Origin: an uncultured Poribacteria bacterium
Lineage (GTDB): Bacteria > Poribacteria > WGA-4E > WGA-3G
Assembly: GCA_951812525.1 (NCBI GenBank)
Contig: OX638316.1
Span: 1,894,630 to 1,958,629, forward strand
Reading direction: 5' to 3'
Length of the DNA stretch: 64,000 nt
The position numbers and the translations under genes were made by a program. Under the pieces are notes generated by a model. That model did not search any database and was not told where the DNA came from. It worked only from the letters and a program-made list of their open reading frames with translations. Of this stretch, positions 8,555 through 16,721 are shown one piece after another; within the stretch, counting starts at the first letter, position 1, and each line of letters opens with the position of its first letter.

Positions 8555-9856
8555 TTAATCCTTACGCAACGCCTCCATCGGTGCAAGCGATGATGCCTTC
8601 AGCGCAGGATACAGACCAAACGAAATACCGATGATCGCCGAAACCGATACCGAAATCACTATCCACTCCAAGGAGATAACGGCAGGCCATTCGGGAACAA
8701 TCTTAACGATTTTAACAGCCAGCAGTGCCATCCCTTCACCGGCGAGAATACCCAACCCAACACCGATTGCACCACCGACAGCACACATGACCACAGACTC
8801 TATTAAAAACTGCAGCATAATGTCCAGACGTTTCGCACCGAGTGCCTTCCGCAGCCCAATTTCACGCGTCCGTTCCGTTACAGCGACGAGCATCATGTTC
8901 ATAATACCGATACCGCCGACGAGGAGCGAGAACCCAGCGATGCTCCCTAAGGTGATTTTTATAATTTTACTGATTTTATCTAACTGTGCCATACCGGCGT
9001 GCATCTCAAAGATGCTAATGAAATCGTCTTGATTTCTGTGCCGTTTTCGGATGACAGATTTTACCTCTTCAACTGCCTTAGGAACATCGTCAACATTCTG
9101 TGCATAGACCGTAATGTTCGGAATCTGGTCATTGCCGGTGAAGCGTTGTTGTATAGTTGATATGGGGATAAACGCAAGGTTGTCGAAACTGACACCGAAC
9201 CGGAGACTTGTGCCTCTCGGTACGAATGTGCCAACAACCGTGAAACGTTCCGTGTACCGTCTCCCCTCTTTTCGTCCCCATTGGTTATAATACCCACTGT
9301 TTCGTGCGATTTTAATCTCTTGTCCCAACGGTGATTTGTCACCGAACAGGGTGGTCGCCACCTCATCTCCAAGCACACAGACTTTTGATGCATTTTTGAC
9401 ATCTTCATCTGTAATAAAACGTCCCTGTTTAACGTCCCAGTCCATTGCGGTTGTATAGGTAGCATCTACACCATTCCAGCCTGCGCGAGTTTCAGTGCCA
9501 CCGGGTGCCTGTATGAGCACACCGCCCCAGTTCCAGATTTGCGGTGTGACCGCACTGACCGTTGGGCATTCTGCCTCAATTGCCGACACATCTCCATATT
9601 TCAGATATTCATTGCTCCGTATACGGACCCAGCGGTTGTTTACCCGTTTGTACCAGGACCGGAACACAAAGAACTGATTTGCTCCGCCTAACTTCTGTGC
9701 ATCCCGCCGAACAATCTCCTTAGCACCATCACCAATTGCTATCATCGCTAGCACCGAAGCGACACCGATGATAATGCCAAGCATCGTCAACAATGAACGC
9801 ATCTTGTTGCTACGAATCGCAGAAATTCCGACGGACATCCCCTCGACTATACGCAT
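8555..9856 (-). CDS. MacB/FtsX-type ABC transporter permease 3
   Basis: 433 residues. GGAGG five bases before the ATG at 9856 favours that codon over an in-frame ATG four codons further upstream. The protein has helix 1 (SLLTMLGIIIGVASVLAMIA), a periplasmic MacB core with the conserved tract TAMDWDVKQGRFITDEDV, RTREIGLRKALGAKRLDIM, and three helices at the end. It is closest to permeases 2 and 4. Gaps with repeats on both sides suggest its own transcript. It lacks a nucleotide-binding domain. Confidence 0.9.
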   Translation of the reverse strand: MRIVEGMSVGISAIRSNKMRSLLTMLGIIIGVASVLAMIAIGDGAKEIVRRDAQKLGGANQFFVFRSWYKRVNNRWVRIRSNEYLKYGDVSAIEAECPTVSAVTPQIWNWGGVLIQAPGGTETRAGWNGVDATYTTAMDWDVKQGRFITDEDVKNASKVCVLGDEVATTLFGDKSPLGQEIKIARNSGYYNQWGRKEGRRYTERFTVVGTFVPRGTSLRFGVSFDNLAFIPISTIQQRFTGNDQIPNITVYAQNVDDVPKAVEEVKSVIRKRHRNQDDFISIFEMHAGMAQLDKISKIIKITLGSIAGFSLLVGGIGIMNMMLVAVTERTREIGLRKALGAKRLDIMLQFLIESVVMCAVGGAIGVGLGILAGEGMALLAVKIVKIVPEWPAVISLEWIVISVSVSAIIGISFGLYPALKASSLAPMEALRKD

Positions 9857-10161
9857 TTCATCCTCCAAACTTTTGTGAAATCTGTTTTTACCGATTCCCG
9901 GTTAGATTTTTTCTTGTTGTATCTTGAAAGAAATGTGGGTTTTAAATTTGACATAAGAAATCCAACACGCTCTACCCGATAATATAGATACAATTTAAAC
10001 CCCAAAGGGTTGCATTAATTTTTAAAATCGGTAGAAACCTGACATCGCACTCACGTTAAAGAGGGGAATTTTGGACGAAAAGGATTAAAGAAATTATTGA
10101 TGATTAGTGCCGTAGGTTGGGTTGAACGGATAAGGAGGCATTATTAGCATTCCAACGTAAA
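9857..10161. other. Gene-free gap upstream of permease 3
   Basis: About 300 bases with no credible gene. A fragment resembling the dispersed GTAGGTTGGGT motif is at about 10110-10130; the rest shows nothing I recognise. A promoter for permease 3 should lie here, but no convincing pair of boxes was found. Confidence 0.5.
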
Positions 10162-10192
10162 CAAAAAAAGGCGCGCTTAGAAAGCGCGCCTA
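10162..10192 (-). terminator. Rho-independent terminator of permease 4
   Basis: A 9-bp perfect stem GGCGCGCTT/AAGCGCGCC with a three-base loop is followed on the minus strand by seven T residues. It lies about 28 bases after the stop of permease 4, which separates that gene from permease 3. Confidence 0.85.
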
Positions 10193-10219
10193 CAGGGTCG
10201 TTGAATACTTCTATTTTGT

Positions 10220-11521
10220 TTACTCTTTACGTAATGCCACAATCGGTGGAACAGTAGCGGCTTTTATCGCCGGATACATACCAAACGAAATGCCGATCAC
10301 CGCAGAGAACGACACCGAAATCATGACCCACTCCATAGAGACAACCGAGGGCCATTCGGGAACGATTTTAGCAATTTTAACAGCGAGCATCGCCATGGCT
10401 TCGCCAGCAAAGACTCCCAATGCAATGCCGATCGCACCGCCGACAGCACACATGACCACCGACTCCATTAGGAACTGCGCCATAATATCCATAGGCTTTG
10501 CGCCGAGTGCTTTTCGCAACCCGATCTCGCGCGTCCGCTCAGAGACAGCCACCAACATCATATTCATGATGCCGATACCGCCAACGAGGAGCGAAAATCC
10601 AGCGATACTCCCCAAGGCGATTTTGATCATTTTACTAATCTTCTGTAGTTGCTCCATACCGGCGCGCATCTCGGAGATTCTGACGAATTCATCTTGGTTT
10701 TTGTGTCGTTTTCTGATGACCGTTTTCACCTCTTCGATCGCTTTCGGAACCACGTCAACACTATTCGCGAAAACCATAATATTCCGAACGCTATCGCTAC
10801 CGGTGAAACGTTCTTGTACAGTTGATACAGGGATAAACGCAAGATTATCGTAATTCCAGCCGAACTGGAAGCTTGTCCCTCTATAGGCGAGTGTGCCGAC
10901 CACGGTGAAGCGTTCGGTCAACCGCTCCCGTCGCCTTCTGCCCCATGGGTCGCGATAGCTGACATTTCTGCCGATTTTAATTTCTTGTCCCAACGGTGAT
11001 TTATCACCAAACAGCTCGAATGCGAGTTCGTCTCCGAGCACACAGATTTTTGTTGCGTGTTGAACATCTTCGTCTGTAATGAAGCGTCCCTCTTTAAGTT
11101 CCCAATCCATTGCGGTTGTGTAGGTAGCGTCTACACCGTTATAGCCTGCGCGGGCTTCAGTGCCGCCTGGACCCTGAAACAGAACACCGCGCCAATCCGC
11201 AAGTCTCGGCGTGACTGCCTTCACGGATGGACATTCTGCCTCGATCGCCCGGACATCTTCATATTCCATATATTCATTGCTACGGATACGTACCCACCTG
11301 TTATTTTCTCTTTTATAGGATGTTTGGTATAGTGTGATTCGGGTGGCACCCCCCATTTTCTGTGCATCTTGAATCACAATTTCTTTAGCCCCATCGCCGA
11401 TGGCTATCATTGCCAGGACCGCTGCGATACCGATGATAATTCCCAACATCGTCAGTAGCGAACGCATCTTGTTCGCACGAATCGCAGCGATCCCAATAGA
11501 CAGGCCTTCAACTAAACGCAT
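10220..11521 (-). CDS. MacB/FtsX-type ABC transporter permease 4
   Basis: 433 residues and the farthest upstream of the four paralogs. It has helix 1 (SLLTMLGIIIGIAAVLAMIA), a periplasmic core, SERTREIGLRKALGAKPMDIM, and three C-terminal helices. AGGAACC before the ATG is a fair binding site. A strong terminator follows it, so it is transcribed alone. Like the others it has no ATPase domain and no ATPase gene beside it; upstream is the RAYT/REP region. Confidence 0.9.
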   Translation of the reverse strand: MRLVEGLSIGIAAIRANKMRSLLTMLGIIIGIAAVLAMIAIGDGAKEIVIQDAQKMGGATRITLYQTSYKRENNRWVRIRSNEYMEYEDVRAIEAECPSVKAVTPRLADWRGVLFQGPGGTEARAGYNGVDATYTTAMDWELKEGRFITDEDVQHATKICVLGDELAFELFGDKSPLGQEIKIGRNVSYRDPWGRRRRERLTERFTVVGTLAYRGTSFQFGWNYDNLAFIPVSTVQERFTGSDSVRNIMVFANSVDVVPKAIEEVKTVIRKRHKNQDEFVRISEMRAGMEQLQKISKMIKIALGSIAGFSLLVGGIGIMNMMLVAVSERTREIGLRKALGAKPMDIMAQFLMESVVMCAVGGAIGIALGVFAGEAMAMLAVKIAKIVPEWPSVVSMEWVMISVSFSAVIGISFGMYPAIKAATVPPIVALRKE

Positions 11522-11718
11522 GGTTCCTCCTAAAGGTTCTTGCGTATCTATTGGTGTATTTTTTGATACATTATTGTAAAGTATCAGAGCGTTTGACGCG
11601 ATTAACGCAAATAGGTTTAATAAGTTTCATGCGTTTTGAATAATATGGAGATTTAGTGGAGGAAGCAGAAATTTTGTAAAAAAGGTAGGCGAGGTTAGAT
11701 TCTGGTGGGTATGTTGTA

Positions 11719-11798
11719 CCACAGACTGTTAGTTTGCGGGATGTGAGTAAGGTTCTGATTCTGGTGGGTATTTTGTACCACAAACTGTTAGTTTGTGG
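11719..11798. repeat. Two REP palindromes within duplicated segments
   Basis: REP-like palindromes at 11719-11739 (imperfect) and 11778-11798 lie in two similar segments of about 55 bases that share GATTCTGGTGGGTAT upstream, so flank and palindrome were copied together. They belong to the 11522-12049 gap, which holds no gene. Confidence 0.8.
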
Positions 11799-11890
11799 CA
11801 TACGAAGTAAACCTAGAAAGTATCACAAACTCTCCGGTCGAGACAAGTATGCAGCACAACGCCTCTTTGTGGAACTTACGTTACTTATAA

Positions 11891-12118
11891 TTTGTGCATC
11901 GTTGACCGCAAACTAACAGTTTACGGTACAAAAGCCTAAAAATCTTGGCTATGGTCAGGGGCTCGGTAATGGCTCCACTGCCACTTTTCCCACTCATCCA
12001 CTAATTTGTGCATCGTTGACCGCAAACTAACAGTTTACGGTACAAAAGCCTAAAAATCTTGGCTATGGTCAGGATCTCGGTGATAGCTCCACTGCCACTT
12101 TTCCCACTCATCCACTAA
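11891..12118. repeat. 114-bp tandem duplication of REP plus RAYT 3' end
   Basis: The unit 11891-12004 is repeated at 12005-12118 with only a few differences (period 114). Each unit has one REP (11906-11926 and 12020-12040) followed by the last codons of the RAYT gene. The second copy is the real gene end with its stop at 12050-12052; the first is a detached pseudo-end in the downstream gap. Confidence 0.92.
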
Positions 12119-12799
12119 ACCCGCTTTTATAGGGTTATTAAGAACGTAGGCTATAATCCGTTGCCATTCGCTTGCGTTCCGAACAACGTGATCGTAACTT
12201 TCATGATGCCAGAATGCGCCGCTACGGTCTAATAGACGATTGGCTTTCCACGCTGTGTAGCCTTTAAGCGATTGCATAATAGAGGAAAGTGTGTTGTAGC
12301 ACAAACTGTTAGTTTGTGCATCATTATCCAGCGAATCAACAGTGTCCGTTTCAGTGGACTGTATGGCGAGTGGAGCAAACACAACATGGACATGATTTGC
12401 CATGATACAGTAGGCATCCAAGCGATACACTTCTCCGTCTCGGTGGTGCAGACTCTCCGCCACTACTTTAGCGATCCGTTCATCTTTGAGCCATAGAGGT
12501 CCACTTTGTGCACTATCAAGCATTTTTTCAAATTTTCGGAACCACTGCCGTTTCCACTCACGATATTCTGGTTTCTGCTCAGATGTCATGTGTTCGGCTG
12601 CCGCGAAACGAGAAGCACTTTGTGACTTGAGTAGACGTAATTTTTCTGCTTCGACTTGATGTCTTTCCGCTTTCCACTGCTGCAAGACAGTTCGTGGTAC
12701 GGAACCTGATAAGTGAAATGTGACAAAGAAAGTTGCTCCGGGTAGTTGTATGTGTGGAAGGTTACGGCGATAGAAAGGTTTGTAGTCAAAGTGGTTCAT
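12050..12799 (-). CDS. REP-associated tyrosine transposase (RAYT, Y1 HUH family)
   Basis: 249 residues of the TnpA-REP class of single-strand transposases. The metal-binding HUH motif is HVH at 136-138 in IMANHVHVVF, and the catalytic tyrosine is Y218 in RIIAYVLNNPIKAG; the N-terminal YRRNLPHIQ-P-GATFFVTF is also typical. RAYTs are single-copy, lack IS ends and act on nearby REP hairpins. At least ten matching palindromes surround this gene. One lies inside the coding sequence (12299-12319) and encodes AQTNSLCY near residues 161-168, an insertion between the HUH motif and the tyrosine. The catalytic residues are intact, so the enzyme may be active. Confidence 0.9.
   Translation of the reverse strand: MNHFDYKPFYRRNLPHIQLPGATFFVTFHLSGSVPRTVLQQWKAERHQVEAEKLRLLKSQSASRFAAAEHMTSEQKPEYREWKRQWFRKFEKMLDSAQSGPLWLKDERIAKVVAESLHHRDGEVYRLDAYCIMANHVHVVFAPLAIQSTETDTVDSLDNDAQTNSLCYNTLSSIMQSLKGYTAWKANRLLDRSGAFWHHESYDHVVRNASEWQRIIAYVLNNPIKAGLVDEWEKWQWSYHRDPDHSQDF
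12299..12319. repeat. REP palindrome inside the RAYT coding sequence
   Basis: Arms GCACAAACT and AGTTTGTGC around GTT, a perfect 9-bp stem of the same family as the intergenic copies. It is read in frame and does not break the gene. Confidence 0.92.
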
Positions 12800-12853
12800 C
12801 TATTGTTCTCGTTTCCATAAGCATTTGGTGACAGGTGTGTTCGTATTATTATA

Positions 12854-13230
12854 GCATAAACTGTTAGTTTGTGACCTATTACCCGCAAACTAACAGTTTA
12901 CGGTACGAAGGTTTCGTGAATAGTGAATCTTCATTACTAAGTTGACCCATAATTATGGCTACACCTATCGCCGCTCTGGGACTGTATTTGTATCACAAAC
13001 TGTTAGTTTGTGCCGTCTCACATCTAAGTTATAGGCTTTATGTGTGTTTACTATATTGTATCACAAACTGTTAGTTTGTGCCATATCTCTTGGATTGTGT
13101 TTGTTGGGTGACGCGGATGGTTGGGTTGCGTCTGGGTGTTTTCCCGCAAACTAACAGTTTGCGGTACATAGTGACAAGCACCGAAAATTCTTCACGAGCA
13201 CGTGTTTTCCCGCAAACTAACAGTTTGCGG
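12854..13230. repeat. Cluster of six REP palindromes upstream of RAYT
   Basis: Copies lie at 12854-12873, 12883-12903, 12994-13012, 13062-13080, 13144-13164 and 13210-13230. They occur in both orientations: four-base-class arms CACAAACT in some, CCGCAAACT in others, always with a GTT or AAC loop. 12854/12883 and 13144/13210 form pairs like the two-REP mosaic elements of enterobacteria. The 12800-13254 gap holds no gene. Confidence 0.9.
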
Positions 13231-13254
13231 TACAAAAGGAGGCAAGATTATAAT

Positions 13255-14003
13255 TTATTGAAAACGCGAAACCGTTTTCTTATACCGAGCTGCCATCTCA
13301 GGTCCCTGTGCTTGCAAGTATTCCTGTTCCGAACGGCGTGCCGCTTCGGTTGAGGGTGGGACAGGAATATCAATACATGCCGTACTAATCTGATCGTTGC
13401 CCCATTTGTATGTAACGATCTCACCTTTGCTGATGATGAGGTTCATGCCGACGTTCGCTTCCACAATCGGCACACCATTTTCACGCGCCCTAGCAAGCAC
13501 AGTGTGATTCTGTGATTTTCCTTTCGAGCCGTAGGACGGGATGAGGAGGAACTGCGCGCCGTCTAAAACAAGCGTACGCGCAATCAGTAGATTCCACCGG
13601 TCATTACAAATTAAAATGCCGGCACGTCCGAAAGGTGTATCAAACGCACGGATCGTCTCGCCGATGCAATTAAAGTTCCACGACGGGTGCGTGCCTTCGG
13701 CAAACTGCGTTTTGTGATAGGTGCCGCAGATGTTGCCGTTCTCGTCAATAAACACGGCGGAATTATAGACAGACCGGCCGCACCGTTCAGCGAAACCGAA
13801 ACAGAGACAGGTTTTGAGCTGCTTCGCAATTCGATGACATCCATAACGACATAGCCTTCCAACACACCCTCAGTCGCCAGAATCAACTGTGGCGCATCCT
13901 TGGCGGCTTCAACGAAGAAAGCCTCCAGCTTTTCAGCATTAGAGGCTTTATCCCACTTGGTAGGTTTTAACGAAATTGCGGATACTTTGACTGAGCGGTA
14001 CAT
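13255..14003 (-). pseudogene. Frameshifted carbon-nitrogen hydrolase (nitrilase superfamily)
   Basis: Two overlapping frames make up one nitrilase-type gene. The first (ATG 14003) gives MYRSVKVSAISLKPTKWDKA and the catalytic-Glu region ATEGVLEGYVVMDVIE. The reading then shifts by one frame near 13828 to ...CFGFAERCGRSVYNSAVF, which continues through the Lys region YHKTQFAEGTHPSW and the nucleophile in ILICNDRW to the stop at 13255. Joined, it is about 248 residues against the usual 270-300, and the stretch between the Glu motif and CFGFAE is some 30 residues too short. So there is probably an internal deletion as well as a frameshift. Glu, Lys and Cys all survive, so the loss is recent or an assembly error. 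Confidence 0.75.
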
Positions 14004-14030
14004 ACGCTGCCTTTTGCGCAAATCTCTTCT

Positions 14031-14105
14031 TGTAAGAGGGATCTCCTGATCCCGACTCCTAACTATAATCACCAACGCCTGTAGGAGGGATCTCCCGATC
14101 CCGAC
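14031..14105. repeat. Two GGGATC hairpin repeats in tandem
   Basis: Copies at 14031-14056 (slightly changed) and 14079-14105 (consensus) lie between the nitrilase remnant and the squalene-cyclase-like gene. Confidence 0.85.
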
Positions 14106-14114
14106 TCCTAACTA

Positions 14115-15227
14115 CTACTTGGCGTACGCCGTATCAAGGGCAAGAATCACATAAGCCGTCACGAGTCTCGGATCTGCTTCCATCCAGCGACTCTCTTCAT
14201 TCACCCAGAATCCATCAGGTTTCTGCAACTCAATCATCTTTTCTGCGAATTCTTGGTACCAATCGTGCGAGACACCTTTCGCATCTACAAACGTGTTGTC
14301 GCCGTAAAGTCGTAGTGCCTTCGCCAATGTGTGATAGTGATAGAATAAACCCTGTGAACCCATACCGTAGTTTTCTTCAAGCGTGAAATGTTCCTTAATC
14401 CACTTGAAAGCAGCCTGGACGCGTTCATCGTCCTTATCAACATTGGCGTAGATGAAGCTCAATAACCCGGCGTAGGTCATGCTGGCGTAGGAGCGCGGAC
14501 TCCCTGCCGCATCCGTACCGGCTTTGCTTTCACCATCAGGCGAATAGATGAAACCACCATCGTTGCCCGACCACGATTGATCGTTGCTCTCACTCCGATT
14601 CTGTGTGCGTTCCAAGAATTTAACCGCTTTGTTCCAAACCTCCTGATCGTCCGAGCCACTCTCCTTGAGTGCTTGGATAGCGATATTCAGGTTGGATAAA
14701 TCCTTCACATCTTGACGGCTCCCGTAGCCGATCCCGCCGAAATAGACACTCTCCTCGTCTGTGACCTGCAAGCCCTTCAAGAAGCCTTGTGCCTTTGCAA
14801 TAACATCGGCGTATGCTGGATTGCCGGTTGACGAAAGTGCCATCACCGAGATAGAGGTATTGTAATTCGGTAGTGCAGGTTGCATCTCAACATTATAAAT
14901 AGCACCGTTCGGCTGCTGCAGTTCGACCAACCGCCGAATGCCTTTTTGAATGAATGTATGCTCTGCCTCTGGATATTTGTTTTCTGGGTGTCGTAAAAAA
15001 GCGGTGAGTACAAGTGCCGTTATCCCTGGATGGTTGGCAAACAATCCATCTTCTGCCTGCTGTCCCTTTAGCCATTCCAAGCCTTTGTCAATACTTGCGA
15101 CGACCTGCCCGTTCAATTCTGTGTATGCCGACATATCTGCTCCGTGATTGTCTGCCATACTGCTTTGTACAACAGCAAACATAAGGAGCAGTGCCAATAT
15201 AAATCCGTATTGCTTTTTCATTTTCAT
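14115..15227 (-). CDS. Secreted prenyltransferase/squalene-cyclase-fold (alpha-toroid) protein
   Basis: 370 residues. GGAGAGG six bases before ATG 15227 marks the start; the open frame goes on upstream to 15287 without a binding site. A signal peptide (MKMKKQYGFILALLLMFAVVQSSMA) is followed by a chain of helical repeats with QQAEDGLFANHPGITALVL, QQPNGAIYN, NDGGFIYSPDG, YASMTYAGLLSFIY and QKPDGFWVNE. These are QW-like repeats of the alpha-alpha toroid found in squalene-hopene cyclases and prenyltransferases. At 370 residues it has only one toroid, and the DXDD cyclase motif is not seen, so it is more likely a periplasmic binding protein than a cyclase. Such proteins are common in planctomycete-like and poribacterial genomes; role unknown. 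Confidence 0.8.
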   Translation of the reverse strand: MKMKKQYGFILALLLMFAVVQSSMADNHGADMSAYTELNGQVVASIDKGLEWLKGQQAEDGLFANHPGITALVLTAFLRHPENKYPEAEHTFIQKGIRRLVELQQPNGAIYNVEMQPALPNYNTSISVMALSSTGNPAYADVIAKAQGFLKGLQVTDEESVYFGGIGYGSRQDVKDLSNLNIAIQALKESGSDDQEVWNKAVKFLERTQNRSESNDQSWSGNDGGFIYSPDGESKAGTDAAGSPRSYASMTYAGLLSFIYANVDKDDERVQAAFKWIKEHFTLEENYGMGSQGLFYHYHTLAKALRLYGDNTFVDAKGVSHDWYQEFAEKMIELQKPDGFWVNEESRWMEADPRLVTAYVILALDTAYAK

Positions 15228-15392
15228 TTTCCTCTCCGTTTTAACAGATTTCTTTGTGTCTACATAGCAAATACGATGCCAATCCAAAACGCCGATTTTC
15301 GCCCAAATTCTTAGAAATTACGTCAAAAAATGAACACCACTGTCCATAATCTGAACAATTTGGCTATAATCGCGACGCATAACCCATAACCC

Positions 15393-15419
15393 CTGTAGGA
15401 GGGATCTCCCGATCCCGAC
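15393..15419. repeat. GGGATC hairpin repeat
   Basis: Consensus copy in the divergent gap 15228-15630, preceded by a short CATAACC heptamer run. Confidence 0.85.
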
Positions 15420-15464
15420 GCATAACTCTATTTTTCCTCGAATATCAGGCAGATCGTAGTTTAT

Positions 15465-15493
15465 TTGACTTATAAGTCATGTCTAAGTATAAT
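15465..15493 (+). promoter_or_regulatory. Strong promoter with a 14-bp palindrome over the -35 box
   Basis: TTGACT (15465-15470), 17 bases, TATAAT (15488-15493). The perfect palindrome TGACTTATAAGTCA at 15467-15480 overlaps the -35 box and spacer, where a repressor would block polymerase. The leader to ATG 15631 is about 130 bases. Confidence 0.7.
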
Positions 15494-15630
15494 TACATTA
15501 GTAAAATTTTAGAATATATAAGATTTACTGTGCCTTTATGTTTCTTTTCAATTGGATGCCCATTATGCTTAAGTGATAACTTGGTCAATAAAACACTGTG
15601 TTACATGTCCCTTTAAAGAATGGAGGCTGA

Positions 15631-16713
15631 ATGAAAAACAGGTTAATTCTGATTATTTGCTTACTAATCCTACCCATATCACAAGGATTCACACAAACGA
15701 GTTTCCGCAAGATGTCGATAGGCAAGAAGGCGATAGGTATAGGCTACCAACGCTACATTCCCCCAAAACGCACAACAACTCCGTTCCGTTTCCATGCCCA
15801 AACAATTTTAGGCGGTTTAGACTATGGTTTCAGTCGTGACTTAAAAATATCGCTGTTGCCGGGTGTCTCATTTTTTGAAACTAACACCCAAAATCCGTAT
15901 GAGATTGCACCAAGTCCATCAATTGACCTCCGGCTTTTGAGCGTCAACGATATGAATATGACCGGATTAGAATTTTTTATACTTGGCGGTTTTAGGACAC
16001 AGTATATGAACGTTGTTCGGACAGGGAATCTTCCATTACATTCTGTATATATGACACTCAGAGGCGGTGCTGGCTTTGTGCATACGCTTAATGCGAGCCA
16101 TGAATGGACACTGAAACCTTTTTTTGGTCTCTTCTATACACAGGCATGGAATAATGTCTCGACGACTGAAAAAGTCCATTTGAATACCTCGCAATATTTT
16201 TTCACGGGTGAAGCTGGGGTAGAAATAGATCTCTCTCCAACAACGAGCGCGATGGGTAGTATTGAGTTCTCGTTCGATAGATCTGAATTGTTATATCGCT
16301 TTAGCATGAATTTTTATCAGACACCAACGCTGAGTAGATCGAGTCAGGTACTGTCCCAAAGTAGCAGAATTGATACGAGTGAACCCGAAATCGTCAGCAG
16401 ACCGAGCCGTATTGAGTACGATCCACATATTGAGGTAGCCGGTGCCCTATATAAGTCCAAAGTTGATCCGGAGTATCCTGAGAGCGCAAAGGCTGCAGAG
16501 AAGGGTGGCGATGTCATTTTAGAAACGACTATCAATGAGGAAGGCATCCCCGTAGATATTGTCGCACTGACTCAACTCGGATTTGGTCTTGAAGAAGCGG
16601 CGATTGAGGCACTAAAGAAAACAACTTTCTATCCGGCTATATGGCGTGGAGAACCAATCTCCACTCGGGTTGTTATAACCTATACGTTTAGGATTCAAAA
16701 CATCAAACTTTAG
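15631..16713 (+). CDS. Signal-peptide protein with beta-rich N-terminal domain and TonB C-terminal domain
   Basis: 360 residues. A cleavable signal peptide (MKNRLILIICLLILPISQGFTQ) is followed by about 220 residues of alternating hydrophobic/polar strands resembling a small outer-membrane barrel, then a Ser/Arg-rich linker and a TonB C-terminal domain at about 265-358 (VDPEYPESAKAAEKGGDVIL ... PVDIVALTQ ... AAIEALKKTTFYPAIWRG ... VVITYTFRI). Ordinary TonB has an uncleaved N-terminal anchor and a Pro-rich spacer, both absent here. The TonB_C fold therefore seems to be used by an envelope protein that does not couple to ExbBD. ATGGAGG before the ATG is a good site. The lipoprotein gene follows 8 bases later. 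Confidence 0.8.
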   Translation: MKNRLILIICLLILPISQGFTQTSFRKMSIGKKAIGIGYQRYIPPKRTTTPFRFHAQTILGGLDYGFSRDLKISLLPGVSFFETNTQNPYEIAPSPSIDLRLLSVNDMNMTGLEFFILGGFRTQYMNVVRTGNLPLHSVYMTLRGGAGFVHTLNASHEWTLKPFFGLFYTQAWNNVSTTEKVHLNTSQYFFTGEAGVEIDLSPTTSAMGSIEFSFDRSELLYRFSMNFYQTPTLSRSSQVLSQSSRIDTSEPEIVSRPSRIEYDPHIEVAGALYKSKVDPEYPESAKAAEKGGDVILETTINEEGIPVDIVALTQLGFGLEEAAIEALKKTTFYPAIWRGEPISTRVVITYTFRIQNIKL

Positions 16714-16721
16714 GAGATCCT

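Noticed and set aside
5531-11521. Complete MacAB or Lol exporter
   Set aside because: No ATPase domain or gene, and no outer-membrane channel gene.
11571-11801. Short frames with the peptide QTNSL, also 13078-13353
   Set aside because: They are translations of REP palindromes.
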